Assembly: GCA_030614915.1 (NCBI GenBank)
Contig: JAUXAG010000017.1
Location: forward strand, 1 to 45,391
DNA from: Actinomycetes bacterium
GTDB taxonomy: Bacteria; Planctomycetota; Phycisphaerae; JAACET01
Reading direction: 5' to 3'
DNA: 45,391 bases
How positions within the stretch are numbered: the first letter of the stretch is position 1; each line of letters starts with the position of its first letter. Of this stretch, positions 16,172 to 24,416 are shown in pieces. A program made the position numbers and the translations under genes. The notes under the pieces are model-generated. The model was not told the DNA's origin. It saw only the letters and a program-made list of their open reading frames with translations, and did not search any database.

Positions 16172-17629
16172 CTATTCGGCCCAGTCGTTTTGCCCACCAG
16201 GGGTAGAACTCCCCGGTAAAGGCTGCAAGTCCGAGGGCACATTCGAGGGCCCATCATCAGAAACAGTATTCACCCGGTCGTAGGCTTTGCTCTGATGACA
16301 GCCGGGACTGCACGTGCCACCGTTGTCAGTGGCTGTAAAGTTTATTGGTACCCGCCATTGGCCAAACGGCACCGACTCGCGGAGCAATTGAGGGTTTTTG
16401 CTTACGTGCCGGGCATGACAGGTGCGGCAGGTGCGTCCTTTTCTCTTTTTGTTTACGTGGAGATAGTGCAAGTTGGTCTGCCCGTTTCTAAACTCGGTGG
16501 CCTCATCGGTCTTAACTGCCGTAGCCAGGGACTCGTCGTGGCAAGTAAAGCACAGACTGTAGGCTTGGGGGCTGTAGGGGCTGTAGAATGTCTGCGGGTA
16601 TTGGCCGCGGAAGAAACGGTATTGCTTATTGGCATGCGGTTCGTGGCATGCCGCACAGTCCAGCGATTTGCCGGGACCGTGGCGGTGTAGGTCCTCGGCC
16701 AATACTTCCTTGAGGCTGGCGATAACACGGCCATCGGCCGACTTGACGTCTTCAGCGTGGCAGGTAAGACACAGACTCTGCGAATCGCCAAGCAGCAGGT
16801 ACTCCAACTTGGCGGCGTGAGGATCGTGACAACGGGCGCACTTCTTGCCTTCCAGCAGCAAGTGGTGGCGGCTCGACATCTGGGCAACCGTGGGTTTGAA
16901 ATCGTCGTGGCAATCGACGCACAAGTCCGGGGTGGTCTTTGCCAGGCCTTTTCCCGCCAGTTCTCGATGGGCATCGTGGCAGCTCGAGCAGCCCAAGCCA
17001 ACCGGGCCGTGGACCATGGCGGCTTGAGTGATAGTGTCCTTGAGATCGTTGTGGCAGGAATAGCAGAGGTCGGGGGATTTGGCTCGCAGGTATGAGGCAG
17101 TGTCGGATGAGTGCGGCTGGTGACAAGAGGTGCATGCTTCGATCTTCTCGGCATCGTGGTACATACCGCCTTGGGCTACTTTGTTGTGACAGCTTAAACA
17201 TAAGTCGTTGGTGGTCTTAAAATTCAGCAGTTGTTTGCTAAGGCTGCTATGGGGATTGTGGCAGATGGTGCAGGGCGCCTCTTTGTCTTTGAGGGGAGCA
17301 TGGACGAGTTTCTTTTCGGTGACGCTTTCGTGGCAACTGTAACACAGCTCGGTGCCGGTTGCTGGATAAGAGAAGGCGTGGCGGTTTCCGTCAGCTTCAT
17401 GACATAGCTGGCAGGCATCGTCGCCCTCGGCCAGAGGCCCGTGGACCACGGGGCGGGTCCGTAGGCTTGCGTGGCATTGTTCGGCCAGGCAGGAGCTTCC
17501 CGCTTCGATGGTCTGCGGCGCTTGGCGCTGCTGGGCGAGCAAGACTGAGATCTGAAAGCAGAGCACGCCTGAAACCACGGCCAGCGTAAGCATTCTTCGA
17601 ACTGTTGGGGTGATCACCTGGTTTGGCAA
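16172..17629 (-). CDS. Periplasmic multiheme cytochrome c (up to 15 heme sites)
   Basis: The frame is open from 17803, but the signal peptide (RRMLTLAVVSGVLCFQISVLLAQQ) lies far inside. I choose TTG at 17629, with GAGGA 5 bases upstream, giving about 485 residues. There are thirteen CxxCH motifs (CQLCH, CYSCH, CTICH, CLSCH, CTSCH, CYSCH, CSSCH, CVDCH, CARCH, CLTCH, CAACH, CFTCH, CRTCH) plus CX4CH near the N-terminus (CLAEQCH) and CX3CH near the end (CSPGCH). Repeats of the form VHGP..G.CxxCH.AH resemble the 10-heme lipoprotein. It is first in the conduit operon and is probably its periplasmic cytochrome. The long frame starting at 17803 remains an alternative. Confidence 0.87.
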   Translation of the reverse strand: MPNQVITPTVRRMLTLAVVSGVLCFQISVLLAQQRQAPQTIEAGSSCLAEQCHASLRTRPVVHGPLAEGDDACQLCHEADGNRHAFSYPATGTELCYSCHESVTEKKLVHAPLKDKEAPCTICHNPHSSLSKQLLNFKTTNDLCLSCHNKVAQGGMYHDAEKIEACTSCHQPHSSDTASYLRAKSPDLCYSCHNDLKDTITQAAMVHGPVGLGCSSCHDAHRELAGKGLAKTTPDLCVDCHDDFKPTVAQMSSRHHLLLEGKKCARCHDPHAAKLEYLLLGDSQSLCLTCHAEDVKSADGRVIASLKEVLAEDLHRHGPGKSLDCAACHEPHANKQYRFFRGQYPQTFYSPYSPQAYSLCFTCHDESLATAVKTDEATEFRNGQTNLHYLHVNKKRKGRTCRTCHARHVSKNPQLLRESVPFGQWRVPINFTATDNGGTCSPGCHQSKAYDRVNTVSDDGPSNVPSDLQPLPGSSTPGGQNDWAE

Positions 17630-17851
17630 TGTAGTCCTCGATGTCAATAGTGTCTCGGCGGGCAAACCTGGCTCTGCCGGGTAGGTCTCTGGGCATAGAC
17701 AGAGTCTGATTGGCCGGGCCGCCCGGCAAGGCAGTATCAGTTCCAGGTCTGTTTCCGACGACTTCTTTGTCAATTCACCAAGGGCAGCAGACTCGGGAAG
17801 CATCGGCGGTTAAGTCTGCCGCTGTAAAGCCTTTTTGTAATGCAAGCTACG

Positions 17852-17866
17852 GCAAAAACTGTCCCG
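17852..17866 (-). promoter_or_regulatory. Sigma-54-type promoter of the conduit operon
   Basis: On the minus strand CGGGAC-AGTTT-TTGC: the essential GG and GC pairs are correctly spaced, the -24 element matches four of six bases and TTGC is complete. The AGTTTTTGC tail closely resembles the perfect promoter at 10007-10021. It lies about 220 bases upstream of the chosen TTG start at 17629. It is the weakest of the five. Confidence 0.5.
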
Positions 17867-18283
17867 CGCTCAGTTCCGGCGGCCTAAAGGTGTAACCCAG
17901 ACATACACAAGACCTTGTGAATGATCTAGGCCCTCTTAGCGGAAAGACGCTCTGGCTGCACTAGTTAGAGGGTCGCAAATCTCATACCTAGCGACACGGA
18001 AAGAGCCCGACGGCGTCAATGCTGTATCTATTTATAATATAAGGCATTACGCTATTGTGGGTTAATGTCGCCAGCCCCGGGAGCCTCGCTATTCTCATTA
18101 TCGGAAAAAAGGGCAACCCCCGAGAACTTGGAGTGCCGGAAAACTTCAAGAAATAAGGCCCTGTATGGAAATGGTGGTTCTGTCAGTAAAATCGGGATAG
18201 GAGCGATTCGGCGAGCTAACGTTACCCTGCCAGGCGCGAAGAAAATTGTCGTGGCGGTGTTTTCCTGGTGTCCGCCGAGCAGA

Positions 18284-18298
18284 TGGCATAATCTTTGC
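18284..18298 (+). promoter_or_regulatory. Sigma-54-type promoter of the NHL lipoprotein gene
   Basis: TGGCAT-AATCT-TTGC followed by TA: five of six -24 bases and a full TTGC with correct spacing. It lies about 235 bases upstream of the NHL gene start and faces away from the conduit operon promoter. Confidence 0.65.
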
Positions 18299-18531
18299 TA
18301 TGGTTTCTTGTGCGTGGATTTGAACATTTTTGCCTTGTATTGCCGATATACATCCGGAGTTGGTGAAAGCTGTCCGGGCCGGTTATCCGAACCTCGGTCT
18401 CCTGTCGGAGAAGCTCGATGGAATTCAAGCCCGCATGGCTGCGGCATTGCCGGGGCGTTGGTTGCAAAAGCAGTTACCGTCCGCTGAAGGAATTTCTCAT
18501 CTTTGGGAATACCCCTGAGGCTACCTAATGT

Positions 18532-19638
18532 ATGGGAAAGCTTATGATCAAAGAACATCGGCTAAGTGAATTTGTCTGGGTCGTCGCGGTTCTGGTGGTG
18601 GCACAGCTCTGTGGCTGTATCAGCACCCACAAACCGCCGGCAAGCTCAGAGAAGTATGTTTTCTATCCTCCCGGTCCTGATCCTCCGCGACTGCAGTTTC
18701 TAGTCAGCTTCAATGACGCGGAAACCTGGCTCAAAAAGCGTTCGTCGTTTGCGGATTTCATAGTGGGCGAGAAGAAAGAGACCCGCGGAGTGCTAAAGAG
18801 TCCCTTCGGAATTGCCGCCCGGGACGGCAAGCTCTATATCTGCGACTTGGGTAAGGACCTTATTCACATTATCGACCTGGGGCAGAAAAGCTACAGCGTG
18901 CTGGGCACGCCTGATCAGATACAGAATCCGACGAGCATCACTATCGATACTGACGGGACCAAGTACGTCTGCGACACCAAGAGGCGCATGGTACTGGTTT
19001 ACGATGCTGACGATAATTTCGTGGGGGAGTTGGGCGATCCCCAGCGCTGCGCCCCGCTCGACCTGGCTATCTGGGGAGACGAACTTTTTGTGTCGGACAT
19101 AGACCGCGAGCATGGCGGAGAAATAGAAGTGTGGTCCAAGGAGGGTAAGCTCCTTAGAACAATCAGTAGTAGAGGGAAAGGTCCGGATCAATTAAGTTGG
19201 CCGATGTTTTTGGAGATCGGGCCTGATGGTCATCTTTTCGTGGTGGACAGGGATGTAGCTATGGTTAAGGAATTTGACCTAAAGGGCAACTTTATCAAGA
19301 CAATCGGAGAACGAGGAGATATCGCAGGATATTTTCAGACGCCAAAGGGAATCGCCATCGACCCGAAGGGGCGATTGTACGTGGCCGATTCGGTTTGGTC
19401 AAATGTACAGATTTTTTCGTCGGACGGACAAATTCTTCTGGTTGTCGGCGAACCGGGCACAGCTCCGGAGGGCATGGGAGTTCTGGCGGGTCTGGCGATC
19501 GACAAAACCAGTCTGGATGTTTTTGGCCGATTTCTCAGCAAAGACTTTGAAGCGGAATACCTTCTTTTCGTGGTAACTCAGTTTGGCCCCTACAAAATGG
19601 GCAAGATAGGGGTTTACGCGTTCGGGCACAAAAAATAG
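18532..19638 (+). CDS. NHL-repeat propeller lipoprotein, homolog of 11998-13053
   Basis: 368 residues. A hydrophobic segment ends in lipobox AQLCGC, followed by FYPPGPDPPRLQFL, the same proline-rich junction seen in the other NHL lipoprotein. Repeats include KSPFGIAA, NPTSITID, WPMFLEIG, TPKGIAID and ADSVWSNVQIF. The protein ends with a GVYAFG strand. GAGG at 18517-18520 precedes ATG 18532 by 11 bases; ATG 18544 is an alternative. It has its own sigma-54-type promoter and is divergent from the conduit operon, so it is likely made with the cytochromes. The role is unknown; scaffold or ligand-sensing functions are guesses. Confidence 0.85.
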   Translation: MGKLMIKEHRLSEFVWVVAVLVVAQLCGCISTHKPPASSEKYVFYPPGPDPPRLQFLVSFNDAETWLKKRSSFADFIVGEKKETRGVLKSPFGIAARDGKLYICDLGKDLIHIIDLGQKSYSVLGTPDQIQNPTSITIDTDGTKYVCDTKRRMVLVYDADDNFVGELGDPQRCAPLDLAIWGDELFVSDIDREHGGEIEVWSKEGKLLRTISSRGKGPDQLSWPMFLEIGPDGHLFVVDRDVAMVKEFDLKGNFIKTIGERGDIAGYFQTPKGIAIDPKGRLYVADSVWSNVQIFSSDGQILLVVGEPGTAPEGMGVLAGLAIDKTSLDVFGRFLSKDFEAEYLLFVVTQFGPYKMGKIGVYAFGHKK

Positions 19639-19695
19639 GCCAAAGAATAGCGCCCTGCGGGGGGCTCATCAACTCTCGGAAAACTCAATGCCGGG

Positions 19696-21213
19696 CTAGC
19701 TTCGCTTTTCAATCTGTTTTATTAAATTCTCGAAGATAATGTTGTGGAAGGGCAGGAATATATACCAGTATATTCGCCCGAAAAAGCTTGTGGTGTGGTA
19801 ATAGGCTGTCGTCGATAAGACGTTACTGGTGCCTTGTGGTTTTATGGTGAACTCCAGCCAGGCCTTGCCGGGCAATTTCATCTCTGCTCGCAAGAGAAGC
19901 TTTCTATCGGGCTGGAGGTCTTCAACCCGCCAGAAATCTATTACGTCGTTGATTGCCAAACTTGAAAGGCTCCTTCTGCCGCGGGCAGCCCCCACGCCCA
20001 GAAGAATGCGGTCGATCTTGCCCCTCAGGCGCCACATCCAGTTGTTGTGAAACCACCCTTCCTTGCCTCCAACCATGCAGATGGAACGGAACAGGGCCGG
20101 GGCCTGTTTTCTGGTCAGCAGAGAAGAGCTGGCGGTGTACTCGGCGGCACCTTCCATTTCATGCAGCTTCAAAGCCAACTCGTGAGCCGGGGGATAGGCG
20201 TCGGACCATCTGGTGTGGACCCGGTCCTGCTCTTCGCGAGACATGGCCTTGACTATGGCCTGTTTGTAAGTTAGCGGCTCAAAAGGCAAGAGGCGTTTGA
20301 TGGTCTGGTCTTGGCAGACGACCTCATTGGCCAGCCCTTCCATCAGGCACAGAGTTATCGCTGCCGGCACCGGGGTGAGCAGGCTTCCGACGTAGGCAAA
20401 GAACCTGATGTTCATGGTCGGAACGTGCAGGAAAAATCTATTCTTCTGGAGCAACTCGGCCACTATCCGCATCATCTGCTCGTAGGTCAGGATATCGGCC
20501 CCGCCGATGTCAAAATGCTTTCCTTCCGTGGCCGGGGTTTCCAGAACACCTACCAGATACTTGATCACGTCACGGATGGCGACGGGCTGACACTTATTTC
20601 GGGCCCAATAGGGGATGAGAATCAGGCACAGTTTCTTGACCAGGTCCTGAATAATCTCATAGGACGCGCTGCCCGAGCCGATGATGATGGCTGCTCGCAG
20701 AACGGTAACTGGCACGCTTCCTCGGGCAAGCTCCTCGGCAACTCTTATGCGGCTCCGGAGGTGTTCTGACAGGGCGGCTTGAATATCTCCTAGCCCGCCG
20801 AGATAAATGATCCGCTTGACGCCTGCCTGCTCGGCGGCTTCTCGAAAGTTAATTGCCGCCTGAATATCCGCAGCGGAAAATTCTTCTGGACCTAAAAGCA
20901 GAGAGTGAATCAGGTAATAGGCTGTGTGGACACCTTTCAGGGCCCGCTTAAGGTCGGCCGGTTCCAGGGCGTCGGCAACCACGATTTCCGCCCGGGGCCA
21001 GCGAGCTTCATGTTCAGGCGAGGCAGCCCGGACCATGGCCCGGACTTGATACCCACGGGCCAACAGCTCCGGAACCAAACGTCCGCCGACATAACCCGAG
21101 GCCCCCGTTACCAGAATCTTGCCCATCTTCGGCTGAGGTCTGGATGGCAAATCGGCACAAAAGAGATCTTCGTATTCTTGGCGCGGGCCGCTCTGGCTGG
21201 AAACGACGGGCAT
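19696..21213 (-). CDS. NAD(P)-dependent SDR/NmrA-type protein with DUF2867 C-terminus
   Basis: About 505 residues. After a 30-residue N-terminal extension comes the Rossmann motif VTGASGYVGGRLV, then AMVRA, VVADALEP and YLIHS, typical of atypical SDR epimerase/NmrA-like proteins. The C-terminal 150 residues (from GWFHNNWMWRLRGK) match the DUF2867 part with DVIDFWRV, KAWLEF and a hydrophobic YWYIFLPFHNIIF end. Substrate unknown; such proteins are often annotated as NAD(P)H-binding oxidoreductases. GGGAG lies 6 bases before the second of two adjacent ATGs, so I start at 21213; a start at MGKILV (21126) lacks a ribosome binding site. Confidence 0.82.
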   Translation of the reverse strand: MPVVSSQSGPRQEYEDLFCADLPSRPQPKMGKILVTGASGYVGGRLVPELLARGYQVRAMVRAASPEHEARWPRAEIVVADALEPADLKRALKGVHTAYYLIHSLLLGPEEFSAADIQAAINFREAAEQAGVKRIIYLGGLGDIQAALSEHLRSRIRVAEELARGSVPVTVLRAAIIIGSGSASYEIIQDLVKKLCLILIPYWARNKCQPVAIRDVIKYLVGVLETPATEGKHFDIGGADILTYEQMMRIVAELLQKNRFFLHVPTMNIRFFAYVGSLLTPVPAAITLCLMEGLANEVVCQDQTIKRLLPFEPLTYKQAIVKAMSREEQDRVHTRWSDAYPPAHELALKLHEMEGAAEYTASSSLLTRKQAPALFRSICMVGGKEGWFHNNWMWRLRGKIDRILLGVGAARGRRSLSSLAINDVIDFWRVEDLQPDRKLLLRAEMKLPGKAWLEFTIKPQGTSNVLSTTAYYHTTSFFGRIYWYIFLPFHNIIFENLIKQIEKRS

Positions 21214-21301
21214 CATATTCTCCCGGCTTGACGAGCAGAAGAACGGTCAACACGACTCGCCGGCTAAATATACCTTCGACCCCTTGCAAAGTGAACGAGC
21301 A

Positions 21302-21345
21302 AATCCAAAGAAGCACCGTTGGCCAATAATCTCGTTCTTTGGATT
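21302..21345. repeat. Perfect 11-bp inverted repeat
   Basis: AATCCAAAGAA (21302-21312) and TTCTTTGGATT (21335-21345) are exact complements with a 22-base spacer. It lies in the gap between the SDR gene and the interrupted propeller gene, at the end of the decayed cNMP-binding segment. No T-tract follows on the minus strand, while ATTTC follows on the plus strand. It could be a transcript end, a binding site or the scar of a small insertion. Confidence 0.5.
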
Positions 21346-21515
21346 ATTTCAGCGCCTCCCTCCTGCGGGAGGACCTCGACCCGGCCGGCTTGAACTACGT
21401 ACATGCAATCGCCGATCTCGCCCTCGTAAAGGTACAGATCGAATCTCTGTAATTCAGGTCAAACACGTCTTCCAGGAGGATCTCCCTCACTCGCCGGGTC
21501 GGTTCTCGTCTCTCC
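21322..21515 (-). pseudogene. Remnant of a cyclic-nucleotide-binding domain gene
   Basis: Minus-strand translation around 21456-21340 reads YLYEGEIGDCMYVVQAGRVE, then VLPQEGGAEII, the core of a cNMP-binding domain (EGD.GDxMYVV..GxVEV). The frame has a TGA just upstream and loses similarity after AEII. A plausible N-terminal piece (REILLEDVFDLNYR) is in another frame immediately before it. The pieces begin 30 bases after the preceding gene, have no start or ribosome binding site, and together cover less than half of a normal domain. I read this as a frameshifted, truncated relic. Sequence error could mimic one frameshift but not the missing C-terminal half. Confidence 0.55.
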
Positions 21516-21517
21516 GA

Positions 21518-21811
21518 TCACTTTTCTGGTGTACTCAAACGTCTCCGAGGTCCTTTGGCTTTTTTCACCACCCAAGTGCCCTTATCTGTACATTCGCAGA
21601 CCAACGAACTGTAACCATCAAGTTTGTCCCTCAAGGCCTCTTTGCCGTCAATGTTGAGCACCAGGGGCTTGTCTGTCTCAATCTCCGAAAGGGGCACAAA
21701 TATCACCAGGCGTGAAATGTTACTTGTACTCACATCGATAGTGTTCCCGGCCTTTAGCTCGCATGAAAATTTCGCGAGTTGTCCCCAATTTTTCCATCCG
21801 GTGATCTTTGC
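21518..21811 (-). pseudogene. In-frame continuation of the propeller gene after TGA
   Basis: Directly after the TGA at 21812-21814 the same frame stays open for 98 codons. It begins AKITGWKNWGQLAKFSCELK and continues AGNTIDVSTS, LVIFVPLSEIETDKPLVLNI and GYSSLVCECTDKGTWVVKK. This looks like a folded beta-rich C-terminal domain, not random sequence. An internal GTG (21733) has no ribosome binding site. The simplest view is a nonsense change separating the last domain of the upstream protein; readthrough or a sequencing error are the alternatives. Confidence 0.6.
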
Positions 21812-23113
21812 TCAGTACCATTTGCCATCCCTTGGCAGTTCCGCAGCTCCGTATATCTTATGCGGCTGGCGACCTTCTGCCTGTGATGGGTCGGAGATCT
21901 TTTCCATATGCGTCGACCGGAAAATGTTACCGTCCGCCATCCCTATGTAGAAGGATTCCCTATAGTATTCGAGTGACTTTGGCTTGCCGATGGCCTCTGG
22001 TAACAAATAGTAGGTCCATTTTTTGAGGTCGGGACTTTCGGCGATGAAGTATCTTCCGCTCTTTCGTAACAAGAGGAACAGAACATCATCTTTTGGGAGC
22101 ACGTCCCGTATAAGGTCATACTCAAGAGAGATCTGCTTAGCGATCTCTCCATCGAATGCGTAGAGGGCGATTCTCACATGTCCGGGGATGCCTTCCCTTA
22201 GGCTCAAATAGTCCACGTACTTCCCAAACAATGCAGAGATAACCAGCTGATCGCGAAAGACAAAGGCCCGTACCTGGCTAAGCTCAGGCTCCCGGATCAG
22301 ATCTACGGTTTGCCATCCATGGCCATCATAGACCGTTGCTTCTTGCCCTCCAAAGACATCTTCCACCAAGATCAGTTGGACACCCCCATAGGCCTCGCCC
22401 AAGTACTGCCTGTATTCTTCGGGCACGTCCTGCTTTTTCATAGACCTGTATGCATAGCTGAAAGCATACAGTTTCTCTCTATACGGAACTAGGGAGTCGA
22501 CTCTGAAGGTATCTTTATCATCGGATGGCGTAGCATACACGAGCTTCCAGGTTTTGCCTTCATCGTCAGAACACAGGATGCCTCCGAACGCAGACATCTG
22601 ATTCTTGCCAGATTCAAGGTAGCTACCAGTGCTCACAAACCATTTGCCATGGAAGGAAGCAACCTGGTTAACATGAATTGCGTGCGGCACTGTCCTGTGT
22701 TTAACCCACCCCGCGCCGGTAAGGACGTAGACATTGCCGAGATTCCATCCCTCCGTAGCGTCTGGTCCTGGGATTACCAATTTTCCGTCGACAACCTGAT
22801 ATCTATGTATAGCCTCGTCATCAATGGTGAACTCGCTGATGAACTCATCCGTCGCAAGGTCGTAGTAGATAATATCCGTCGGCCCCGTATTAACGGTCGC
22901 GTCACCGTGGCCTAGATAGAGCCTTCCTTCGAATATCTTAAGCTCGTTTATCTTCCGTGCGTCCTTTTGCTTCTCAGCGGTTGGAAAACCGATTGAGGAT
23001 AGTGTGAGGTAATACATTGGGGGATCTTCGTTTCCAAATGCCGAGCCGGATAATAACAGTGCCAAAGCCAGAACTAGACGGAGTATCGAGTAAAGGTAAA
23101 CTCCTGTCCTCAT
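21812..23113 (-). CDS. Secreted beta-propeller protein, C-terminally cut by TGA
   Basis: I start at ATG 23113, preceded by GGAG at 7 bases; the frame is open to 23182. The N-terminus (YLYSILRLVLALALLLSGSAFG) is a signal peptide. The mature part has repeated strands of sialidase/Kelch-like type: YLGHGDATVN, NVYVLTG, ILCSDDEGKTWKL (an Asp-box-like SxDxGxTW form), YDGHGWQTV, SPDLKKWTYYLLP. It resembles exo-sialidase-fold or 'glycosyl hydrolase' propellers, with no catalytic set that I can recognise. The frame ends KWY-TGA and then continues (see 21518-21811). No operon partner is evident. The upstream gap (23114-23345) contains a TATAAT at 23283-23278 on this strand but no good -35. Confidence 0.65.
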   Translation of the reverse strand: MRTGVYLYSILRLVLALALLLSGSAFGNEDPPMYYLTLSSIGFPTAEKQKDARKINELKIFEGRLYLGHGDATVNTGPTDIIYYDLATDEFISEFTIDDEAIHRYQVVDGKLVIPGPDATEGWNLGNVYVLTGAGWVKHRTVPHAIHVNQVASFHGKWFVSTGSYLESGKNQMSAFGGILCSDDEGKTWKLVYATPSDDKDTFRVDSLVPYREKLYAFSYAYRSMKKQDVPEEYRQYLGEAYGGVQLILVEDVFGGQEATVYDGHGWQTVDLIREPELSQVRAFVFRDQLVISALFGKYVDYLSLREGIPGHVRIALYAFDGEIAKQISLEYDLIRDVLPKDDVLFLLLRKSGRYFIAESPDLKKWTYYLLPEAIGKPKSLEYYRESFYIGMADGNIFRSTHMEKISDPSQAEGRQPHKIYGAAELPRDGKWY

Positions 23114-23345
23114 GTTGTTTCTCCAAGTATCTTGTTTAATCCAGGTCATAGCCTCTAGCCCGTATTGTCTCGCGGCCTTCACAAGGGAATGTCGCGCTGT
23201 GCCACAACAGCCTCCTTACCTGCTGCTATCATACTACAGCCATACCATCTTATTCCCTGGTCCGAAAAACCGGCAGTATTATAGCCAGTCAACAAAACGG
23301 CCTAACGCCACAGTCTTGCTAGCAACCAGCCAGAGAAGGGTTTGT

Positions 23346-24380
23346 TCAAGAGTTCCTCTCGACTACAAACTGAGCTATCTTCTCCAGGGCCTGCCTCTGG
23401 AGCCCACTCGGCAATATGCCCAGCTTGTCCATGGCCTCGTCGGCATATTCCCGGGCCGTCTCGAACACCGAGGCCAATGCTCCGCACTCAGCCATCAATT
23501 CGCCTATTCGATTCACATTCTCTGCCCGCCCCTGCTGCAGCAAGTGCATGAACTCTTCCCGAGCTGCTCCAGCTAGCATGTCTCGCGTCCTGATTGAGGG
23601 CAGCGTCAGTTTTCCCTGTAAAATATCCCGCCTCAGGGGCTTGCCCACCATAGCTTCAGTGCCCGTCAAATCCAGCAAGTCGTCGGTGATTTGAAAAGCC
23701 ATGCCGAGATTATACCCATACTCATCCAAGTTCCGGGCCAAATCCGCCGGACCTTCCGAGCACTCAACGCCCAGTCGGCACGAGGCTCCGCACAGGCTGG
23801 CCGTCTTGCAAGAAATAATCTTAAAATATTCCTGCTCCGTTAGTTCCCAATCCCGCGCATGGGCCAACTGTATAATCTCCCCCTCGCAAACCATGGTGGC
23901 CGTCTCGGCAATTATGGATGACAAGCGTTGGTCCGCCAGCTGAGTGCACAGCCTGAAAACATGACTTAGCAGAAAATCCCCAGTCAAAATGGCCGTCTCA
24001 TTCCCGTAAAGCGCGTTCAGCGTCGCCCCTCGCCGGCGAATCTGCGATTGATCCAGCACATCATCGTGAATCAGCGCCGCCATGTGCAGCATTTCCACCA
24101 CCGTGGCCACAGTGTGGTGTTTCCATCCAATCGGCCCGCAAGACCGTCCGCATAACAGAACCAGCCGAGGCCGCAGCATCTTCCCCCGAAACTTCCCCAG
24201 CTGTTCAATCCGCTCGTTAACCAGTGGCAGATCGCTCCTCAGCTCTCGCACGAACATCTCCTGCACCGTTTCCATATCTGCCGCCAGTGCGTGGTACATT
24301 TCCAGAGCTACTGGAGTGGGGGAGACCAATTTATTATCCGATTGCTTTTTCATATTGCGAGAGAATATCGCCCAGCCCAC
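23346..24380 (-). CDS. ispB: Polyprenyl diphosphate synthase
   Basis: 344 residues of the trans-prenyltransferase family. The first Asp-rich motif is HDDVLDQ within AALIHDDVLD (small Ala at the fifth position before DD, as in long-chain enzymes), and the second is FQITDDLLDLTG. KLTLPSI and the GNETAILTGDFLL segment are also typical. It condenses isopentenyl diphosphate units to a long-chain allylic diphosphate, probably for a quinone side chain, which would serve the quinol-dependent respiration coded nearby. It follows the sulfite reductase gene by 36 bases. Two ATGs (24380 and 24353) are possible, neither with a good ribosome binding site. Confidence 0.88.
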   Translation of the reverse strand: MGWAIFSRNMKKQSDNKLVSPTPVALEMYHALAADMETVQEMFVRELRSDLPLVNERIEQLGKFRGKMLRPRLVLLCGRSCGPIGWKHHTVATVVEMLHMAALIHDDVLDQSQIRRRGATLNALYGNETAILTGDFLLSHVFRLCTQLADQRLSSIIAETATMVCEGEIIQLAHARDWELTEQEYFKIISCKTASLCGASCRLGVECSEGPADLARNLDEYGYNLGMAFQITDDLLDLTGTEAMVGKPLRRDILQGKLTLPSIRTRDMLAGAAREEFMHLLQQGRAENVNRIGELMAECGALASVFETAREYADEAMDKLGILPSGLQRQALEKIAQFVVERNS

Positions 24381-24416
24381 GCGAGCGGGCCGGACTCTTG
24401 CCCTTGGCGTTTGGGC

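Larger units (their letters stand above)
17630..18531. other. Divergent control region between conduit operon and NHL gene
   Basis: About 900 bases without a recognised gene. It holds two outward-facing sigma-54-type promoters (17852-17866 minus, 18284-18298 plus) 417 bases apart, each with a leader of 210-235 bases. The minus-strand leader can form a stem from GCAGACT and AGTCTGC (around 17790-17818) and a short GC stem GCCGGG/CCCGGC near 17712-17728. A 62-codon frame at 18330-18518 in the plus leader begins with TTG and has no ribosome binding site; I do not call it a gene. Confidence 0.5.

Noticed and set aside
17971-17990. Second minus-strand sigma-54-like sequence (AGGTAT-GAGAT-TTGC)
   Set aside because: Only three of six -24 bases match; the core at 17852-17866 fits better.
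18330-18518. 62-codon plus-strand frame in the NHL leader (HPELVKAVRAGYPNLG)
   Set aside because: It looks somewhat protein-like but begins with TTG, lacks a ribosome binding site and starts only about 20 bases after the predicted transcription start.
19649-19666. Hairpin AGCGCCC/GGGGGCT between converging genes
   Set aside because: The stem has a mismatch and no T-tract on either side, so I do not call it a terminator.
21812-21814. Selenocysteine at the in-frame TGA
   Set aside because: No hairpin of SECIS type is evident just downstream and the protein type is not a known selenoprotein.
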